Below, piece after piece: positions 1 through 9,167 of a stretch of 64,000 nt of DNA; position 1 is the first letter of the stretch; each line of letters opens with the position of its first letter. Both the position numbers and the translations under genes were made by a program. Source of the stretch: Alphaproteobacteria bacterium (GTDB taxonomy: Bacteria; Pseudomonadota; Alphaproteobacteria; Reyranellales; Reyranellaceae); NCBI GenBank assembly GCA_017307275.1, contig JAFKFK010000030.1:1-64000 (forward strand). The letters run 5' to 3'. The notes under the pieces are model-generated. The model saw only the letters and a program-made list of their open reading frames with translations. It ran no database searches and was not told the origin of the DNA.

Positions 1-1575
1 GTTGCCGGCGAGGTCACTCATCGCGAAGGGGCCCATCGGGAAGCCGAAATCGTAGACCACCTTGTCGATCTGCTGGGGAAGGGCGCCTTCCTCCATCATG
101 TAGGCCGACTGCACGCCGCGCATGCGCAGCATGCGGTTGCCGACGAAGCCCTCGCAGACGCCGACCAGCACCGGGATCTTGCCGATCTTCTTGGAGAACG
201 ACATCACCGTGGCGATGACGTCCTTCTCGGTCGCCTTGCCGCGCACGTTCTCCAGCAGCTTCATGACATTGGCCGGCGAGAAGAAGTGCATGCCGATCAC
301 GTCGCCGGGCCGCTGCGTGTAGTTGGCGATCTGGTTGACGTCGAGGCCGGAGGTGTTCGTGGCCAGGATGGCGCCGGGCTTGGTGACTTCGTCCAGCTTC
401 TTGAAGACGGTTTCCTTGACTTCCATGGTCTCGAACACCGCCTCAATGACGAGATCGACGTCCTTGAGGTCGTTGTAGTCGAGGGTCGGCGTGATCAGCG
501 CCATGCGCTTCTCGACGTCCTCGGCCTTCATGCCGCCGCGCTTGGCGGTGTTCTCATAGTTGGTGCGGATGGTCTTCAGGCCGCGGTCGAGTGCCTCCTG
601 CGAGGTCTCGAGCAGGGTAACGGGCACGCCTGCATTGGCGAAATTCATGGCGATGCCGCCGCCCATCGTGCCGGCACCGATGATGCCGCCGGTCTTGATC
701 GCCCGCTGCGGCGTGTCCGACGGCACGTCGAGCACCTTGGCCGCCTCGCGTTCGGCGAAGAAGTAGTAACGCTGTGCCGCCGACTCCGACGAGGTCAGCA
801 GTTCGACGAACAGCTCGCGCTCGCGCTTCATGCCCTCGTCGAACGGCAGTTCGACGGCGGCCTGCACGCACTTGATGATGTTCCACGGCGCCTTGAAGCC
901 GCGAGCGCGGCGGGCGATCGCCTTCTCGGTCTCGGCGAAGAGGTCGGGCGATTCCAGCGTCACGCTGAGGTCGCGCACCCGGCGCCGCGGCGCGTTCTGG
1001 GCCACCAGCATCTGGGCGTGGGCGACGGCGCCCTTCAGCAGGTCGTCACCCTCGACGAGAGCATCGACGATGCCCTTGTTCTTGGCCTCGGGGGCGGGGA
1101 TGTGCCGGCCCGAGAGAATGGCGTCGAGTGCGTACTTGGCGCCGGTGAGGCGGGGCAGGCGCTGCGTGCCGCCAGCGCCCGGCAGCAGGCCGAGATGGAC
1201 TTCCGGCAGGCCGAGGCGCGTGCTGGGCAGGGCCACGCGATAGTGGGCGCCGAGCGCCGTCTCAAGGCCGCCACCCAGCGGCGTGCCGTGCAGCGCGGCC
1301 ACGATCAGCTTGGGCGAGTTTTCCATCGTGGCGATGACGTCGTTCAGGTTGGCGCCCTTGGGGGGCTTGCCGAATTCTCGGATATCGGCACCGGCGATGA
1401 AGGTGCGGCCGCCGCCGATCAGCACGATGGCATCGACATTGGGATCCGCGGCAAAAGCGTCGATGCCGTCCTTGATGCCGTCGCGGACGGCGGCCGCCAG
1501 CGCATTCACCGGCGGATTGTTGATGGTGAGAATACCGATACGCCCCTCGGTGGAGCGGATAACAGCGTCAGACAT
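1..1575 (-). CDS. 3-hydroxyacyl-CoA dehydrogenase / enoyl-CoA hydratase (FadB/FadJ-like), 3' end beyond window
   Basis: Bifunctional beta-oxidation enzyme that hydrates trans-2-enoyl-CoA and then oxidises the 3-hydroxyacyl-CoA with NAD. The frame is open from an ATG at 1575 to the left edge, giving 525 codons of a protein normally near 700. Residues about 1-190 are a crotonase domain with the oxyanion-hole motifs [10 protein letters not shown] and [11 protein letters not shown]. The Rossmann dinucleotide motif [10 protein letters not shown] opens the dehydrogenase part near residue 300, followed by the [13 protein letters not shown] motif. A purine-rich GGGAAGAA lies upstream of the start. 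It is divergent from the Bug protein at 1754. The C-terminal part cannot be assessed here. The family is clear; the choice between FadB and FadJ type is not. Confidence 0.93.
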   Translation of the reverse strand, partial: MSDAVIRSTEGRIGILTINNPPVNALAAAVRDGIKDGIDAFAADPNVDAIVLIGGGRTFIAGADIREFGKPPKGANLNDVIATMENSPKLIVAALHGTPLGGGLETALGAHYRVALPSTRLGLPEVHLGLLPGAGGTQRLPRLTGAKYALDAILSGRHIPAPEAKNKGIVDALVEGDDLLKGAVAHAQMLVAQNAPRRRVRDLSVTLESPDLFAETEKAIARRARGFKAPWNIIKCVQAAVELPFDEGMKRERELFVELLTSSESAAQRYYFFAEREAAKVLDVPSDTPQRAIKTGGIIGAGTMGGGIAMNFANAGVPVTLLETSQEALDRGLKTIRTNYENTAKRGGMKAEDVEKRMALITPTLDYNDLKDVDLVIEAVFETMEVKETVFKKLDEVTKPGAILATNTSGLDVNQIANYTQRPGDVIGMHFFSPANVMKLLENVRGKATEKDVIATVMSFSKKIGKIPVLVGVCEGFVGNRMLRMRGVQSAYMMEEGALPQQIDKVVYDFGFPMGPFAMSDLAGN

Positions 1576-1753
1576 GGACGTTCTTCCCTGGTGAATGCCG
1601 ATTTCGGGGCATGGTCTTAGCAATCCTTGCGCGCGCCGCCCAGCGACTACGCGTTTCGCTTTGCGGAGAAAGGTGCAGCTACACAGCCTAGCGGCCAGGA
1701 AATGCGGTCGCTATGCATCGCCGCGAAAAAAATACTCCGGAGGACATGAGGCA

Positions 1754-2749
1754 ATGCCGAGCTTAATCACGAACCGCCGCGGCTTGCTGCGCGTGGGTGC
1801 AGCTGCCGGCCTGACGCTGGCTGCACCGTCGATTGTGCGTGCACAGGGGACATGGCCCAATAAGCCGATCACCATTGTGGTGAATTTTCCTGCCGGCGGC
1901 CTGACCGACGGCATCGCGCGCGCTTTCGGCCAGCATGTGGCCCAGGCGACCGGCCAGCAGGTCATGATCGACAACAAGCCGGGTGCCAGCGGCAATATCG
2001 GTGCGGCCATGGTCGCCCGTGCGCCGGCCGACGGCCACACGTTCCTGCACTCGGTCTCGAGCACGCTCATTCAGAACCGCGTGACGTTCAAGACTCTGGG
2101 CTTCGATCCGGACAAGGACTTCACGATTGTCTCGGGGACACCCTCGGGCGTGCTGCCGGTGGTCGTGCACAAATCGGTGCCGGTGACGAACCTCAAGGAT
2201 TTCATCGGCTACGCCCGCACCAACAAAGTGAACTTCGGTTCCTGGGCCCTCGGCTCGTCGGCGCACATCTTCGCTCAGGCGCTGAACGAGAAGTATGGTC
2301 TCAAGATGGAGATCGTAACCTACAAGGGCGAAGCGCCGATGTGGCAGGACATGGGCGCCGGCTCGCTGCAGGCGGCGATGGGCAGTCCGCAGGCGATGAA
2401 CGCCTTGCTTGTGAAGGGCGATATCCGTGGCATCGTCGCGCCGTCCAAGGTACGCGCTTCGCAGCTGCCCGACGTGCCGACGTCGCGCGAGCAAGGCTTC
2501 GACGACGACTCCTTCACGTTCTGGGGCTGGCTGGCACTGGCGGCGCCGGCCGCCACGCCCAAGGAGGTCGTCAAGAAGATGTCCGACCTCTGGGTTGCTG
2601 CGGCCGATTCTGAGCCCGGCCGCAAGATGATGCAGGGCTTCGGCCTCGTCGAAAAGCCGCTGACGCACGAGGCAGTCATGGTCGACTACGAGAAGCAGAA
2701 GTCGATCCTGATTCCGCGCGTGCAGGCGTTGGGCCTCAAGCCCGAGTAA
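1754..2749 (+). CDS. Bug/TctC-family tripartite tricarboxylate transporter substrate-binding protein (Tat-exported)
   Basis: Periplasmic solute-binding protein of the Bug family, 331 residues. The chosen ATG at 1754 gives an N-terminus with a twin-arginine signal (NRRGLLRVGAAAGLTLA) ending at an Ala-rich cleavage site before the mature fold, and GGAGG lies about 11 bases upstream. The open frame reaches back to 1595, but that extension would bury the signal. Family motifs are VNFPAGGLTDG and IDNKPGASGNIGA. No TctA or TctB membrane genes are nearby, so it is an orphan receptor, as is common in Burkholderiales and some alphaproteobacteria. The ligand cannot be read from sequence. Its 3' end overlaps the convergent amidase by 14 bases. 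Confidence 0.9.
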   Translation: MPSLITNRRGLLRVGAAAGLTLAAPSIVRAQGTWPNKPITIVVNFPAGGLTDGIARAFGQHVAQATGQQVMIDNKPGASGNIGAAMVARAPADGHTFLHSVSSTLIQNRVTFKTLGFDPDKDFTIVSGTPSGVLPVVVHKSVPVTNLKDFIGYARTNKVNFGSWALGSSAHIFAQALNEKYGLKMEIVTYKGEAPMWQDMGAGSLQAAMGSPQAMNALLVKGDIRGIVAPSKVRASQLPDVPTSREQGFDDDSFTFWGWLALAAPAATPKEVVKKMSDLWVAAADSEPGRKMMQGFGLVEKPLTHEAVMVDYEKQKSILIPRVQALGLKPE

Positions 2750-4127
2750 CCACGCGCTTCACGTTTTCGGAGAGCCAGCGCGCGAGGCCGGTCATTCGGG
2801 CGTCCTCGTGTTGCTGGCCCATGAGCTGGACGCCGACGGGCATGCCGTCGACGCTCATCAAAGGCACCGTTACGACTGGTGCGAAGAGCATCGAGCTCGG
2901 CGCATTGAACACGAAATCGCCGGTCGGCCGCGGTGCCAGCGGCTGGCCCGGCACATCGCCCGACCAGAGCGGCGCCGGTCCGGGGCAGGCGAGCGTAATC
3001 GCCGCATCCGCCAGCGACGCCATCAAGGCATGGGTCTGCTGGGCCGTCTGGCGGGCGAGCAGCGCAGCCCGGTAATCGTCGGGTGTCATCGCCTCGGCCT
3101 TGGCGAGCGTTGCCTTGGCGCGCTCACTGACACCGGCCGGATTGTTGTCGACGATGCCGCGCTGACCCCAGCGGTTCTCCCAGCTCGTGACGCCGTTGCA
3201 CACGCCGCGGCCGTTGGCGATCGACCGCTCCAGCGCCTCGACCAGCGGATGGTCCTTGCGTCGGATCAAGGTCACGCCAGCATCATGAAGCTGCTTCAGG
3301 ACAGCCTCGAAGCCGGTTTTCGTCGCCGCGTCGACGTCCGGCCATCCCTCGGTTTCGAGCACGATCAGCCGGTTGGGCTTCGACGAAGCCGGCAGAGTCG
3401 AAGGGCCCATCAGGCCGACGGCTCCGCGATCGCCGCCGGCGCGCTGCGCGATCTCGATGGCGACCTGCCACATATCCTCCAGGCTGTTGGCATGCGGGCC
3501 GTGGGTGCTCTGGCTGGTGGCCTGGCGTTCGCCGCGGTTGATGCCGCCCTGCGTCGGCTTCAGGGCGAAATTCCCACAGTAGGCGGCGGGCCGAATGATC
3601 GAGCCGCCGACCTGGGTGCCGATGGCGGCCGGGACCATGTTGGCGCCGACAGCGGCGGCCGAACCCGAAGAAGAACCGCCGGGCGTGCGAGCCGGATCGA
3701 ACGGGTTGGTGGTGGCGCCGGGGTGCGAACCGCCCAGCTCTGCAGTGACGGCCTTGGCGAGGATGACCGCACCTGCCTGGCGCAGTGCCCAGACGGCCGC
3801 ATTGTCGCGCTTCGGGAAATTTCCTTTGAAAGCGTCGCAACCCATCTCGGTCGGCATGTCTTTGGTTTCGAGCAAATCTTTGATCGCAAGCGGCATGCCA
3901 TCGATCGCCGACAGCGGCTTGCCCTGCTTCCAACGCGCGGTGCTGGCATCGGCAGCTGTGCGGGCGCCGGCTTCGTTGATGGCGGTAAACGCCTTCACCA
4001 CGGGCTCGCGTGCCGCGATGGTCTCCAGGCATCGCTCGAGATAGGCGCGCGGTGTGTCGCTGCCGTCGCTGAAGCGCTGCGTCGCGTCGTGAAAGGTAAG
4101 GGGCTTGTAATCCTGGTACGCGGTCAT
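2736..4127 (-). CDS. Amidase-signature family amidase
   Basis: Amidohydrolase of the amidase-signature (GatA-like) superfamily, 463 residues, predicted cytoplasmic. The Ser-cisSer-Lys triad is recognisable: the Lys in LPLAIKDLLETKD, the Gly/Ser-rich segment GGSSSGSAAAVGANMVPA and the nucleophile segment GTQVGGSIIRPA. In many members the last motif reads DTGGS, so Q-V at that place is a small departure. No GatB or GatC is nearby, so it is not a tRNA amidotransferase; a stand-alone catabolic amidase is more likely. The pairing with the convergent Bug protein may reflect shared substrate supply, but that is inference. Confidence 0.9.
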   Translation of the reverse strand: MTAYQDYKPLTFHDATQRFSDGSDTPRAYLERCLETIAAREPVVKAFTAINEAGARTAADASTARWKQGKPLSAIDGMPLAIKDLLETKDMPTEMGCDAFKGNFPKRDNAAVWALRQAGAVILAKAVTAELGGSHPGATTNPFDPARTPGGSSSGSAAAVGANMVPAAIGTQVGGSIIRPAAYCGNFALKPTQGGINRGERQATSQSTHGPHANSLEDMWQVAIEIAQRAGGDRGAVGLMGPSTLPASSKPNRLIVLETEGWPDVDAATKTGFEAVLKQLHDAGVTLIRRKDHPLVEALERSIANGRGVCNGVTSWENRWGQRGIVDNNPAGVSERAKATLAKAEAMTPDDYRAALLARQTAQQTHALMASLADAAITLACPGPAPLWSGDVPGQPLAPRPTGDFVFNAPSSMLFAPVVTVPLMSVDGMPVGVQLMGQQHEDARMTGLARWLSENVKRVVTRA

Positions 4128-4147
4128 TGTCTCTTTGTCCTCGGTCC

Positions 4148-4169
4148 GTAAGGTCAGGGCAGACCTTAC
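4148..4169. promoter_or_regulatory. Perfect 8-6-8 inverted repeat between divergent genes
   Basis: GTAAGGTC, six bases, GACCTTAC. The arms are exact reverse complements and sit between the amidase start (4127) and the reductase start (4224). Position and symmetry fit an operator for a dimeric regulator. No regulator gene is adjacent, and a transcript hairpin is the alternative. Confidence 0.45.
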
Positions 4170-4223
4170 CTCTACCTCGGGCGTTTGTTCGCGTTAAACT
4201 CCGATAGTTTGAAAGGCGGCTTC

Positions 4224-4790
4224 ATGACGACCAAGCGACCCCGCATCGAAGGATTCGCGATCGTATCCCGCGAAGGCATGATTGCCGGCTCGGACGCCTC
4301 TTTTCCGGAAGGTCTGAAGGTTCCGGGCGACCAGAAATTCTACCAGGACTCGCTCGATCGGGTCTCCGCCGTGGCGAATGGCCGGCATTCGGCCGAAGGC
4401 GGTCCGAAGGAAGCGGCGCGCAAACGTATCGTCCTGACGCGGCGTGTCGAGCGTATCGTACCCGATCCGCGGAACGCCAATGCCGTGCTGTGGAATCCGG
4501 CAACCGCGCCCTTCGAAGAGGCATGGATGAAGCTTGGCGTGCCCGACGGCACGCTCGCGGTGGTGGGCGGAACCGACGTGTTCGGTCTGTTCCTCAATAT
4601 CGGCTACGACGTGTTCTATCTCACCAGAGCGCATGCAAGCGTGCCGCGCGGCCGGCCGGTTTTCCCCGGTGTGGGCCACGGTGTCATGCCGGAAGATGTG
4701 CTGCAGAAGCACGGCATGGTGTTGCGCAGCAGTCGCGTGATCGACGAAGCGACCGAGACCCGCGTCGAGGAGTGGGTCGCCAAGCGTTAG
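4224..4790 (+). CDS. DHFR/RibD C-terminal-fold reductase
   Basis: Predicted NADPH-dependent reductase of the dihydrofolate reductase / RibD C-terminal superfamily, 188 residues. The frame opens at 4185, but the ATG at 4224 follows GAAAGGCGG at normal spacing and yields the typical short lead into the first strand. The nucleotide-binding motif VVGGTDVFGLFL near residue 125 is characteristic. There is no deaminase domain, so it is not a complete RibD. The true substrate of such stand-alone RibD_C-like proteins is usually unknown. Its stop shares the tetranucleotide TTAG with the stop of the convergent MBL gene. Confidence 0.78.
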   Translation: MTTKRPRIEGFAIVSREGMIAGSDASFPEGLKVPGDQKFYQDSLDRVSAVANGRHSAEGGPKEAARKRIVLTRRVERIVPDPRNANAVLWNPATAPFEEAWMKLGVPDGTLAVVGGTDVFGLFLNIGYDVFYLTRAHASVPRGRPVFPGVGHGVMPEDVLQKHGMVLRSSRVIDEATETRVEEWVAKR

Positions 4791-5524
4791 AAGTCGACGA
4801 TCATGCCGTCGTGAGCGGCTTCGAGGGCGAGTTCACCCTGACGACCGAGCAGTTCGGCGCTCATGTGTGTGACGATTGTACGCTTCGCGCCGATGTCCGG
4901 CAGGTGGCGGCTGAGTGTCGTGTAGTCGATGTGGTACTTCATCACCTTGTCGAAGAAGTAGGCTTCGCAGATGAAGAGATCGGCGTCGCGGCCGGCGGGG
5001 ATGAGTTCATCGACCCATTCGGTATCGCCCGAGTAGGTGAGCACCTTGCCTTCGGTCTCGATCCTGAGGGCATAGGACGGCGCGCCACTATAGTGCTTCA
5101 TCAGGTAGGGCGTGACGGCGAGACCATTGAGCTCGACTCGTTCATGCAGGTCGAGTTCGCGAATCTCCAGTGCGAATTTGCGCTCGACCTTGGTGGAGCC
5201 TGCGAACATCGCTTCCATGACGATCATCAGCCGTTCCCGGAAGCCCGGCGGTCCGGCAAGGACGAGCGGCGCGGTGCGGCGGCTGACGAGCTGGGCGTCG
5301 AGCAGGAAAAAAGGCAGGCCGCCGAAATGGTCACCATGCAGATGGCTCACCAGTACGGTCGAGATGCCATTGGGATCGACGCCCCATTTGCGGATCGCCA
5401 CCATCGAGGAGGCGCCGCAATCGACCAGTACGTTGCCCTGTTGCGCGCGTTCGAGGTGGAAGCAGGTGTTGAACCGCCCGCCGCTGCCGAAGGCATCGCC
5501 GGAACCGAGAAACTGGAGACGCAT
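4787..5524 (-). CDS. MBL-fold metal-dependent hydrolase (RNase Z-like)
   Basis: Metallo-beta-lactamase-fold hydrolase of 245 residues, with the zinc motif SHLHGDHFGG near residue 60, a SGDTEW segment supplying the bridging Asp, and a distal THMSAE. The start MRLQFLGSGDAFGSGGR resembles RNase Z / phosphodiesterase-like members, but the long exosite arm of true RNase Z is absent. It probably lies in an operon behind the TauD-like oxygenase, with a 22-base gap. Substrate unknown: a catabolic esterase or lactonase is as plausible as a nuclease. Confidence 0.8.
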   Translation of the reverse strand: MRLQFLGSGDAFGSGGRFNTCFHLERAQQGNVLVDCGASSMVAIRKWGVDPNGISTVLVSHLHGDHFGGLPFFLLDAQLVSRRTAPLVLAGPPGFRERLMIVMEAMFAGSTKVERKFALEIRELDLHERVELNGLAVTPYLMKHYSGAPSYALRIETEGKVLTYSGDTEWVDELIPAGRDADLFICEAYFFDKVMKYHIDYTTLSRHLPDIGAKRTIVTHMSAELLGRQGELALEAAHDGMIVDF

Positions 5525-5546
5525 AGACTACCGACTCTGTTCGTTC

Positions 5547-6437
5547 TTAAGGCGCCTGTTCGAGGCTCGATACTTCATTGGTGAGCGTCGTGCGCCGCAT
5601 GTCGCGAACTTCCTTCGAATTGAAGCGCCGCGCGCGATGCATGGTGACACGATTGTCCCATATCACCAGGTCGAACGGCCGCCAGACATGCGCATAGACG
5701 AACTGCCGTTGCGTCGCGTGCTCGTTGAGGTCGCGCAGGAAGGCACGCGCCTCGGGCACCGGCCAGCCCTCGATCTCGCCGGCATGGCTCGCGAGATAAA
5801 GCGAGAGGCGTCCGGAGTTCGGGTGACGTCGCACGAGGCGCTGACGGACCGGCGCCCATTTCTGCCGTTCGGCCTCGGTGAAGTCCTCGAAGCCCAACAT
5901 GCCGCGCGAGTAGATCTGGCTGTGCCGGCAAACGAGATCGTGAACCTCGCGCTTCGTTGCGTCATCCAGCGCATCGTAGGCCGCCCGCATATCGGCGAAT
6001 TCGGTATTGCCGCCGGCTGCCGGGATCGTACGGGCCGAGAGAAGGGAATACTTGGCGGGCACGTCCTTGAAGGAGCTGTCGGAGTGCCATAGCAGATTGC
6101 CGAGGCTGAAGAGCCGGCGGCGGTCGTCGCGCGCCAGCACGTTGCCGTTCACATCGAGATTGGAGATGTCGTTGAGGTCCATGCTCATGCGCCGCTGCTC
6201 CGGCGGCATGATGTCTCCAGTCGCCTGTTCGAGCGGCCCGAGCTGGCGGCTGAAAGCGAGCTGGCTCTCGTCGTCGAGCCGCTGGTCGTGGAACACCAGC
6301 ACGCCGAACTTGTCCATGCCGGCATGAATGGCCGCCACCTCTTCATTCGAGAGAGGGCGGGTGAGATCGATGCCCGACACCTCGCCGGCGAAGAAGGCGC
6401 GGTTCGCGGGATCGATGGGACGAATGTCGATCGTCAT
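5547..6437 (-). CDS. TauD/TfdA-family 2-oxoglutarate-dependent dioxygenase
   Basis: Non-haem Fe(II)/2-oxoglutarate oxygenase of 296 residues. The iron ligands are visible as the HxD of LLWHSDSSF and the distal His of VTMHRARRF, with an Arg-rich MRRTTLTNEV for 2-oxoglutarate binding. Family members hydroxylate substrates such as taurine, aryloxyacetates or alkyl sulfates next to the leaving group; which one applies here is not readable. It is the first gene of a probable two-gene unit with the MBL hydrolase and is divergent from the ArsR/CDF pair. Confidence 0.88.
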   Translation of the reverse strand: MTIDIRPIDPANRAFFAGEVSGIDLTRPLSNEEVAAIHAGMDKFGVLVFHDQRLDDESQLAFSRQLGPLEQATGDIMPPEQRRMSMDLNDISNLDVNGNVLARDDRRRLFSLGNLLWHSDSSFKDVPAKYSLLSARTIPAAGGNTEFADMRAAYDALDDATKREVHDLVCRHSQIYSRGMLGFEDFTEAERQKWAPVRQRLVRRHPNSGRLSLYLASHAGEIEGWPVPEARAFLRDLNEHATQRQFVYAHVWRPFDLVIWDNRVTMHRARRFNSKEVRDMRRTTLTNEVSSLEQAP

Positions 6438-6520
6438 GATGGGCGGAGCCTAGCAGACGCTCCGGCTGGCTGACAGGGGGCTCCGCCGGAACGGGCTCCG
6501 GCTCCGCTCCTTCATCTGTC

Positions 6521-6568
6521 TTGACGGGAGAGGGGAAGGATAATACATTTGAACAGTTATTCAAATGT
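6521..6568 (+). promoter_or_regulatory. arsR promoter and SmtB/ArsR-type operator overlapping the start codon
   Basis: A -35-like TTGACG (6521-6526) is followed after 17 bases by a -10-like TACATT (6544-6549). The perfect 9-6-9 inverted repeat ACATTTGAA, CAGTTA, TTCAAATGT spans 6545-6568, so it covers the -10, the expected transcription start and the ATG at 6565. The core TGAACA...ATTCA resembles the known SmtB/CzrA/ZiaR operator type. The predicted mRNA would be leaderless or nearly so; no Shine-Dalgarno sequence lies within 20 bases of the ATG. Confidence 0.72.
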
Positions 6569-6873
6569 CTAAAGTCAAGAAAACCATCCTGTCCGACGAC
6601 CATGCCGTGGCGCTGGCCGACCTGTTTCGCCTGCTGGGGGATCCTACGCGGCTCCGGATCGTTGTGTCCTGCCTGCGCACGCCGCTGGCGGTTTCCGATA
6701 TCGCCGACCGGCTCGGCCTCTCGGTATCGCTGGTGAGCCATCATCTGCGACTGCTGAAAGGCGCGCGACTGGTGAAAGCGGAACGGCAGGGCAAGCAGGT
6801 CTACTACGAGGCCGACGATGCCCATGTCCGTCGCATGATTGAAGATATGGTCAGCCACGTCGCCGAGCACTGA
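6565..6873 (+). CDS. ArsR/SmtB-family metal-sensing repressor (alpha-5 site type)
   Basis: Winged-helix repressor of 102 residues. The recognition helix lies in SVSLVSHHLRLLKGA. The C-terminal helix carries a complete alpha-5 metal site, D85-x-H87-x10-H98-x2-E101, the pattern of SmtB and CzrA Zn(II)/Co(II) sensors. The alpha-3 Cys motif of arsenic/cadmium sensors is absent. An in-frame TGA at 6550 rules out an upstream start. It lies 14 bases before the CDF exporter with the operator over its own promoter, so autorepression relieved by zinc or cobalt is expected. Metal identity is inference from the family. Confidence 0.9.
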   Translation: MSKVKKTILSDDHAVALADLFRLLGDPTRLRIVVSCLRTPLAVSDIADRLGLSVSLVSHHLRLLKGARLVKAERQGKQVYYEADDAHVRRMIEDMVSHVAEH

Positions 6874-6887
6874 GAGGGAGCGGAACA

Positions 6888-7544
6888 ATGAGCGCCCATT
6901 GCTGCGATCACGGTCACGAGCACGCTTCTGCCGCAGCGGCGTCGCCGATCTATCGGCGCATCCTCTGGGTGGCGCTGGTGGTGAACCTCGCCATGTTCGT
7001 GGTCGAGATCGGCGCCGGTCTTGCCGCCCAATCAGCGTCGTTGCTGGCCGACTCGCTCGATTTCCTGGGTGATGCCGGCAATTACGGGATCAGCCTCTTC
7101 GTACTGGGTATGGCGCTGCATTGGCGCGCCCGCGCTTCGCTGCTGAAGGCCGCCAGCATGGCTGCCTTTGGCGTCTGGGTCGCCGTGACCACCATCAGCC
7201 ATGCGATGGCCGGCACCGTGCCCGAAGCGCCGGTGATGGGCGTGGTGGGCGCGCTGGCGCTTGCCGCTAACTTCGGCGTGGCGCTGCTCCTCTATCGCTG
7301 GCGCGATGGCGACAGCAACATGCGGTCGGTCTGGATCTGCACGCGCAACGACGCGATCGGCAATCTCGCCGTGCTGGCTGCCGCCCTTGGTGTGTTCGGT
7401 TCGGGAACGGGCTGGCCGGACTATCTCGTCGCTGCGATCATGTCCGGCCTCGCCCTGGTCGGCGCCTTCCAGGTGACGCGCGCGGCCGTAGCCGAGCTGC
7501 GTCACGCCCGGGAAAGCGAGCCTCAGGCCGTCGGGAGCTTGTAG
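6888..7544 (+). CDS. Cation diffusion facilitator family metal exporter
   Basis: Inner-membrane metal/proton antiporter of 218 residues with about six membrane segments and a His/Cys-rich N-terminus (HCCDHGHEH). The TM2 half-site is D58-x3-D62. The TM5 half-site, usually His-x3-Asp, reads C151-x3-D155, so one ligand position is Cys. The large cytoplasmic C-terminal domain of YiiP-like members is missing. An AGGGAGCGG ribosome-binding site precedes the ATG. It is co-transcribed with the alpha-5-type ArsR sensor, which points to efflux of zinc or cobalt. The 3' end overlaps the convergent ligase by 22 bases. Confidence 0.88.
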   Translation: MSAHCCDHGHEHASAAAASPIYRRILWVALVVNLAMFVVEIGAGLAAQSASLLADSLDFLGDAGNYGISLFVLGMALHWRARASLLKAASMAAFGVWVAVTTISHAMAGTVPEAPVMGVVGALALAANFGVALLLYRWRDGDSNMRSVWICTRNDAIGNLAVLAAALGVFGSGTGWPDYLVAAIMSGLALVGAFQVTRAAVAELRHARESEPQAVGSL

Positions 7545-9154
7545 CTCTCGAACTGCTTGCGGAGCGCCGTCTTCAGGATCTTGCCCGTGGCGCCATGCGG
7601 GATGGCGTCGATGAACTGCACGTCGTCGGGCATCCACCACTTGGCGATCTTGCCGTCGAGGTACTTCAGGATATCGCCCTTGGTGACGCTCGCATCGGGG
7701 CGCCGCACCACGATCATCAGCGGCCGCTCGTCCCACTTGGGATGAGCCACGCCGCTCACCGCCGCTACGGCCACGCCGGGGCAGCCCATGGCGGCGTTCT
7801 CGAGATCGATCGAGCTGATCCATTCTCCGCCCGACTTGATGACGTCCTTGGAACGGTCGGTGATGACGACAGAGCCGTCAGTCTCGATCTTGCAGACGTC
7901 GCCGGTGTGGAACCAATCGTCTTCGACGAACTGGTTCTTGCCGTCGCCCTTCATGTAGCCCTTCACGATCCACGGACCGCGCACGACCATGTTGCCGGAG
8001 ACGCTGCCGTCCATGGGCAGGTCGTCGCCGGCATCGTCGACGATCTTCATTTCGCAGCCGAACACGGGGCGGCCTTGCTTGGCCGTGATGGCAAAGCGGT
8101 CGGCCTCCGGCAGGTCGCGCTCGCCCTTGTTGAAGCGCGTCAGCGTGCCGAGCGGGCTCATCTCCGTCATGCCCCAACCCTGCGCCACTTCGACCTCATG
8201 CTCCTTCCAGAAGCGTTCGATCATCGCATAGGGCACGGCCGAGCCGCCGATCAGCGAGCGCTTGACCGACGACATCTTGAGCTTGTTCTGCGCGCAGTAG
8301 TCGAGCAGGGCGAGCCACACCGTCGGCACGCCGGCGCTCAGCGTCACCTGTTCCTTGTCGAGCAGCTCGTAGATGCTGGCGCCATCCAGCTTGAAGCCGG
8401 GGAAGACCAACTTGGTGCCGCAGAAGGGGCCGGCGTAGACGAGGCCCCAGGCATTGGCATGGAACATCGGCACCACCGGCAGGATGGTGGTGTCGGGATC
8501 GAGCGCCAGCACCGGGCCCGACGCCATCATCATCGAATGGATCATCGTCGAGCGGTGCGAATAGAGCACGCCCTTGGGATTGCCCGTCGTGCCCGAGGTG
8601 TAGCAGAGCGACGAAGCGGTCTTCTCGTCGAACTCCGGCCACTTGAGCGTTCCCGGTTTGTCGGCGATCAGCTCTTCGTAGCACAACAGGTTCGGGATCT
8701 TGCTCGACGCCGGCATGTGGGCGCGATCAGTCATGACCACGATGTGCTTTACCGTCTTGAGCTGCTCGAACACGCCTTCCACGACAGGCACGAGGTTCAG
8801 GTCGACGAAGATCACTTTATCTTCGGCGTGGTTGGCGATGTAGGCCACATGCTCGGGCGCGAGGCGCGGGTTGATCGTGTGCAGCACCGCGCCGATGCCG
8901 GAGATGCCGAAATAGAGTTCGAAATGGCGATAGGTGTTCCAGGCGATGGTGCCGACCCGGTCGCCGAGCTTGACCCCCAGCCCCTGCAGCGCCTCGGCGA
9001 CCTGCTTGGCGCGCTTCTGCGCGTCTTTGTAGCCGTAGCGGTGGATCGGGCCCTCGACCGTGCGGGTCACGATCTCGACGTCAGGGTAGGCGGCCGCCGC
9101 AAAGTCGATGATCTGCGAAATCAGCAGCGGACGGTCTTGCATCAATCCCAGCAT
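7523..9154 (-). CDS. Medium/long-chain acyl-CoA ligase (AMP-forming), copy 1
   Basis: ATP-dependent carboxylate-CoA ligase of the ANL superfamily, 543 residues, similar to AlkK/FadD-type enzymes. The P-loop [13 protein letters not shown], the A5 motif GWGMTEMSP, the hinge [15 protein letters not shown] and the terminal catalytic Lys segment [10 protein letters not shown] are all present. The start [13 protein letters not shown], preceded by AGAGGAAA, matches the start of the paralogue at 12862-14493, which has the same length. It lies 13 bases after the enolase-superfamily gene, so it is probably the last gene of that operon and activates the acid produced there. Confidence 0.93.
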   Translation of the reverse strand: MLGLMQDRPLLISQIIDFAAAAYPDVEIVTRTVEGPIHRYGYKDAQKRAKQVAEALQGLGVKLGDRVGTIAWNTYRHFELYFGISGIGAVLHTINPRLAPEHVAYIANHAEDKVIFVDLNLVPVVEGVFEQLKTVKHIVVMTDRAHMPASSKIPNLLCYEELIADKPGTLKWPEFDEKTASSLCYTSGTTGNPKGVLYSHRSTMIHSMMMASGPVLALDPDTTILPVVPMFHANAWGLVYAGPFCGTKLVFPGFKLDGASIYELLDKEQVTLSAGVPTVWLALLDYCAQNKLKMSSVKRSLIGGSAVPYAMIERFWKEHEVEVAQGWGMTEMSPLGTLTRFNKGERDLPEADRFAITAKQGRPVFGCEMKIVDDAGDDLPMDGSVSGNMVVRGPWIVKGYMKGDGKNQFVEDDWFHTGDVCKIETDGSVVITDRSKDVIKSGGEWISSIDLENAAMGCPGVAVAAVSGVAHPKWDERPLMIVVRRPDASVTKGDILKYLDGKIAKWWMPDDVQFIDAIPHGATGKILKTALRKQFESYKLPTA

Positions 9155-9167
9155 GGCGTTTCCTCTG

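Noticed and set aside
286-1620. A 444-codon plus-strand frame at the left edge
   Set aside because: It is opposite the FadB/FadJ-like gene, whose minus-strand frame has clear crotonase and dehydrogenase motifs.
6565-6873. An arsenic-responsive role for the ArsR-family repressor
   Set aside because: The alpha-3 Cys motif is absent and the alpha-5 D/H/H/E set is complete; the neighbour is a CDF exporter and not ArsB, Acr3 or ArsC.
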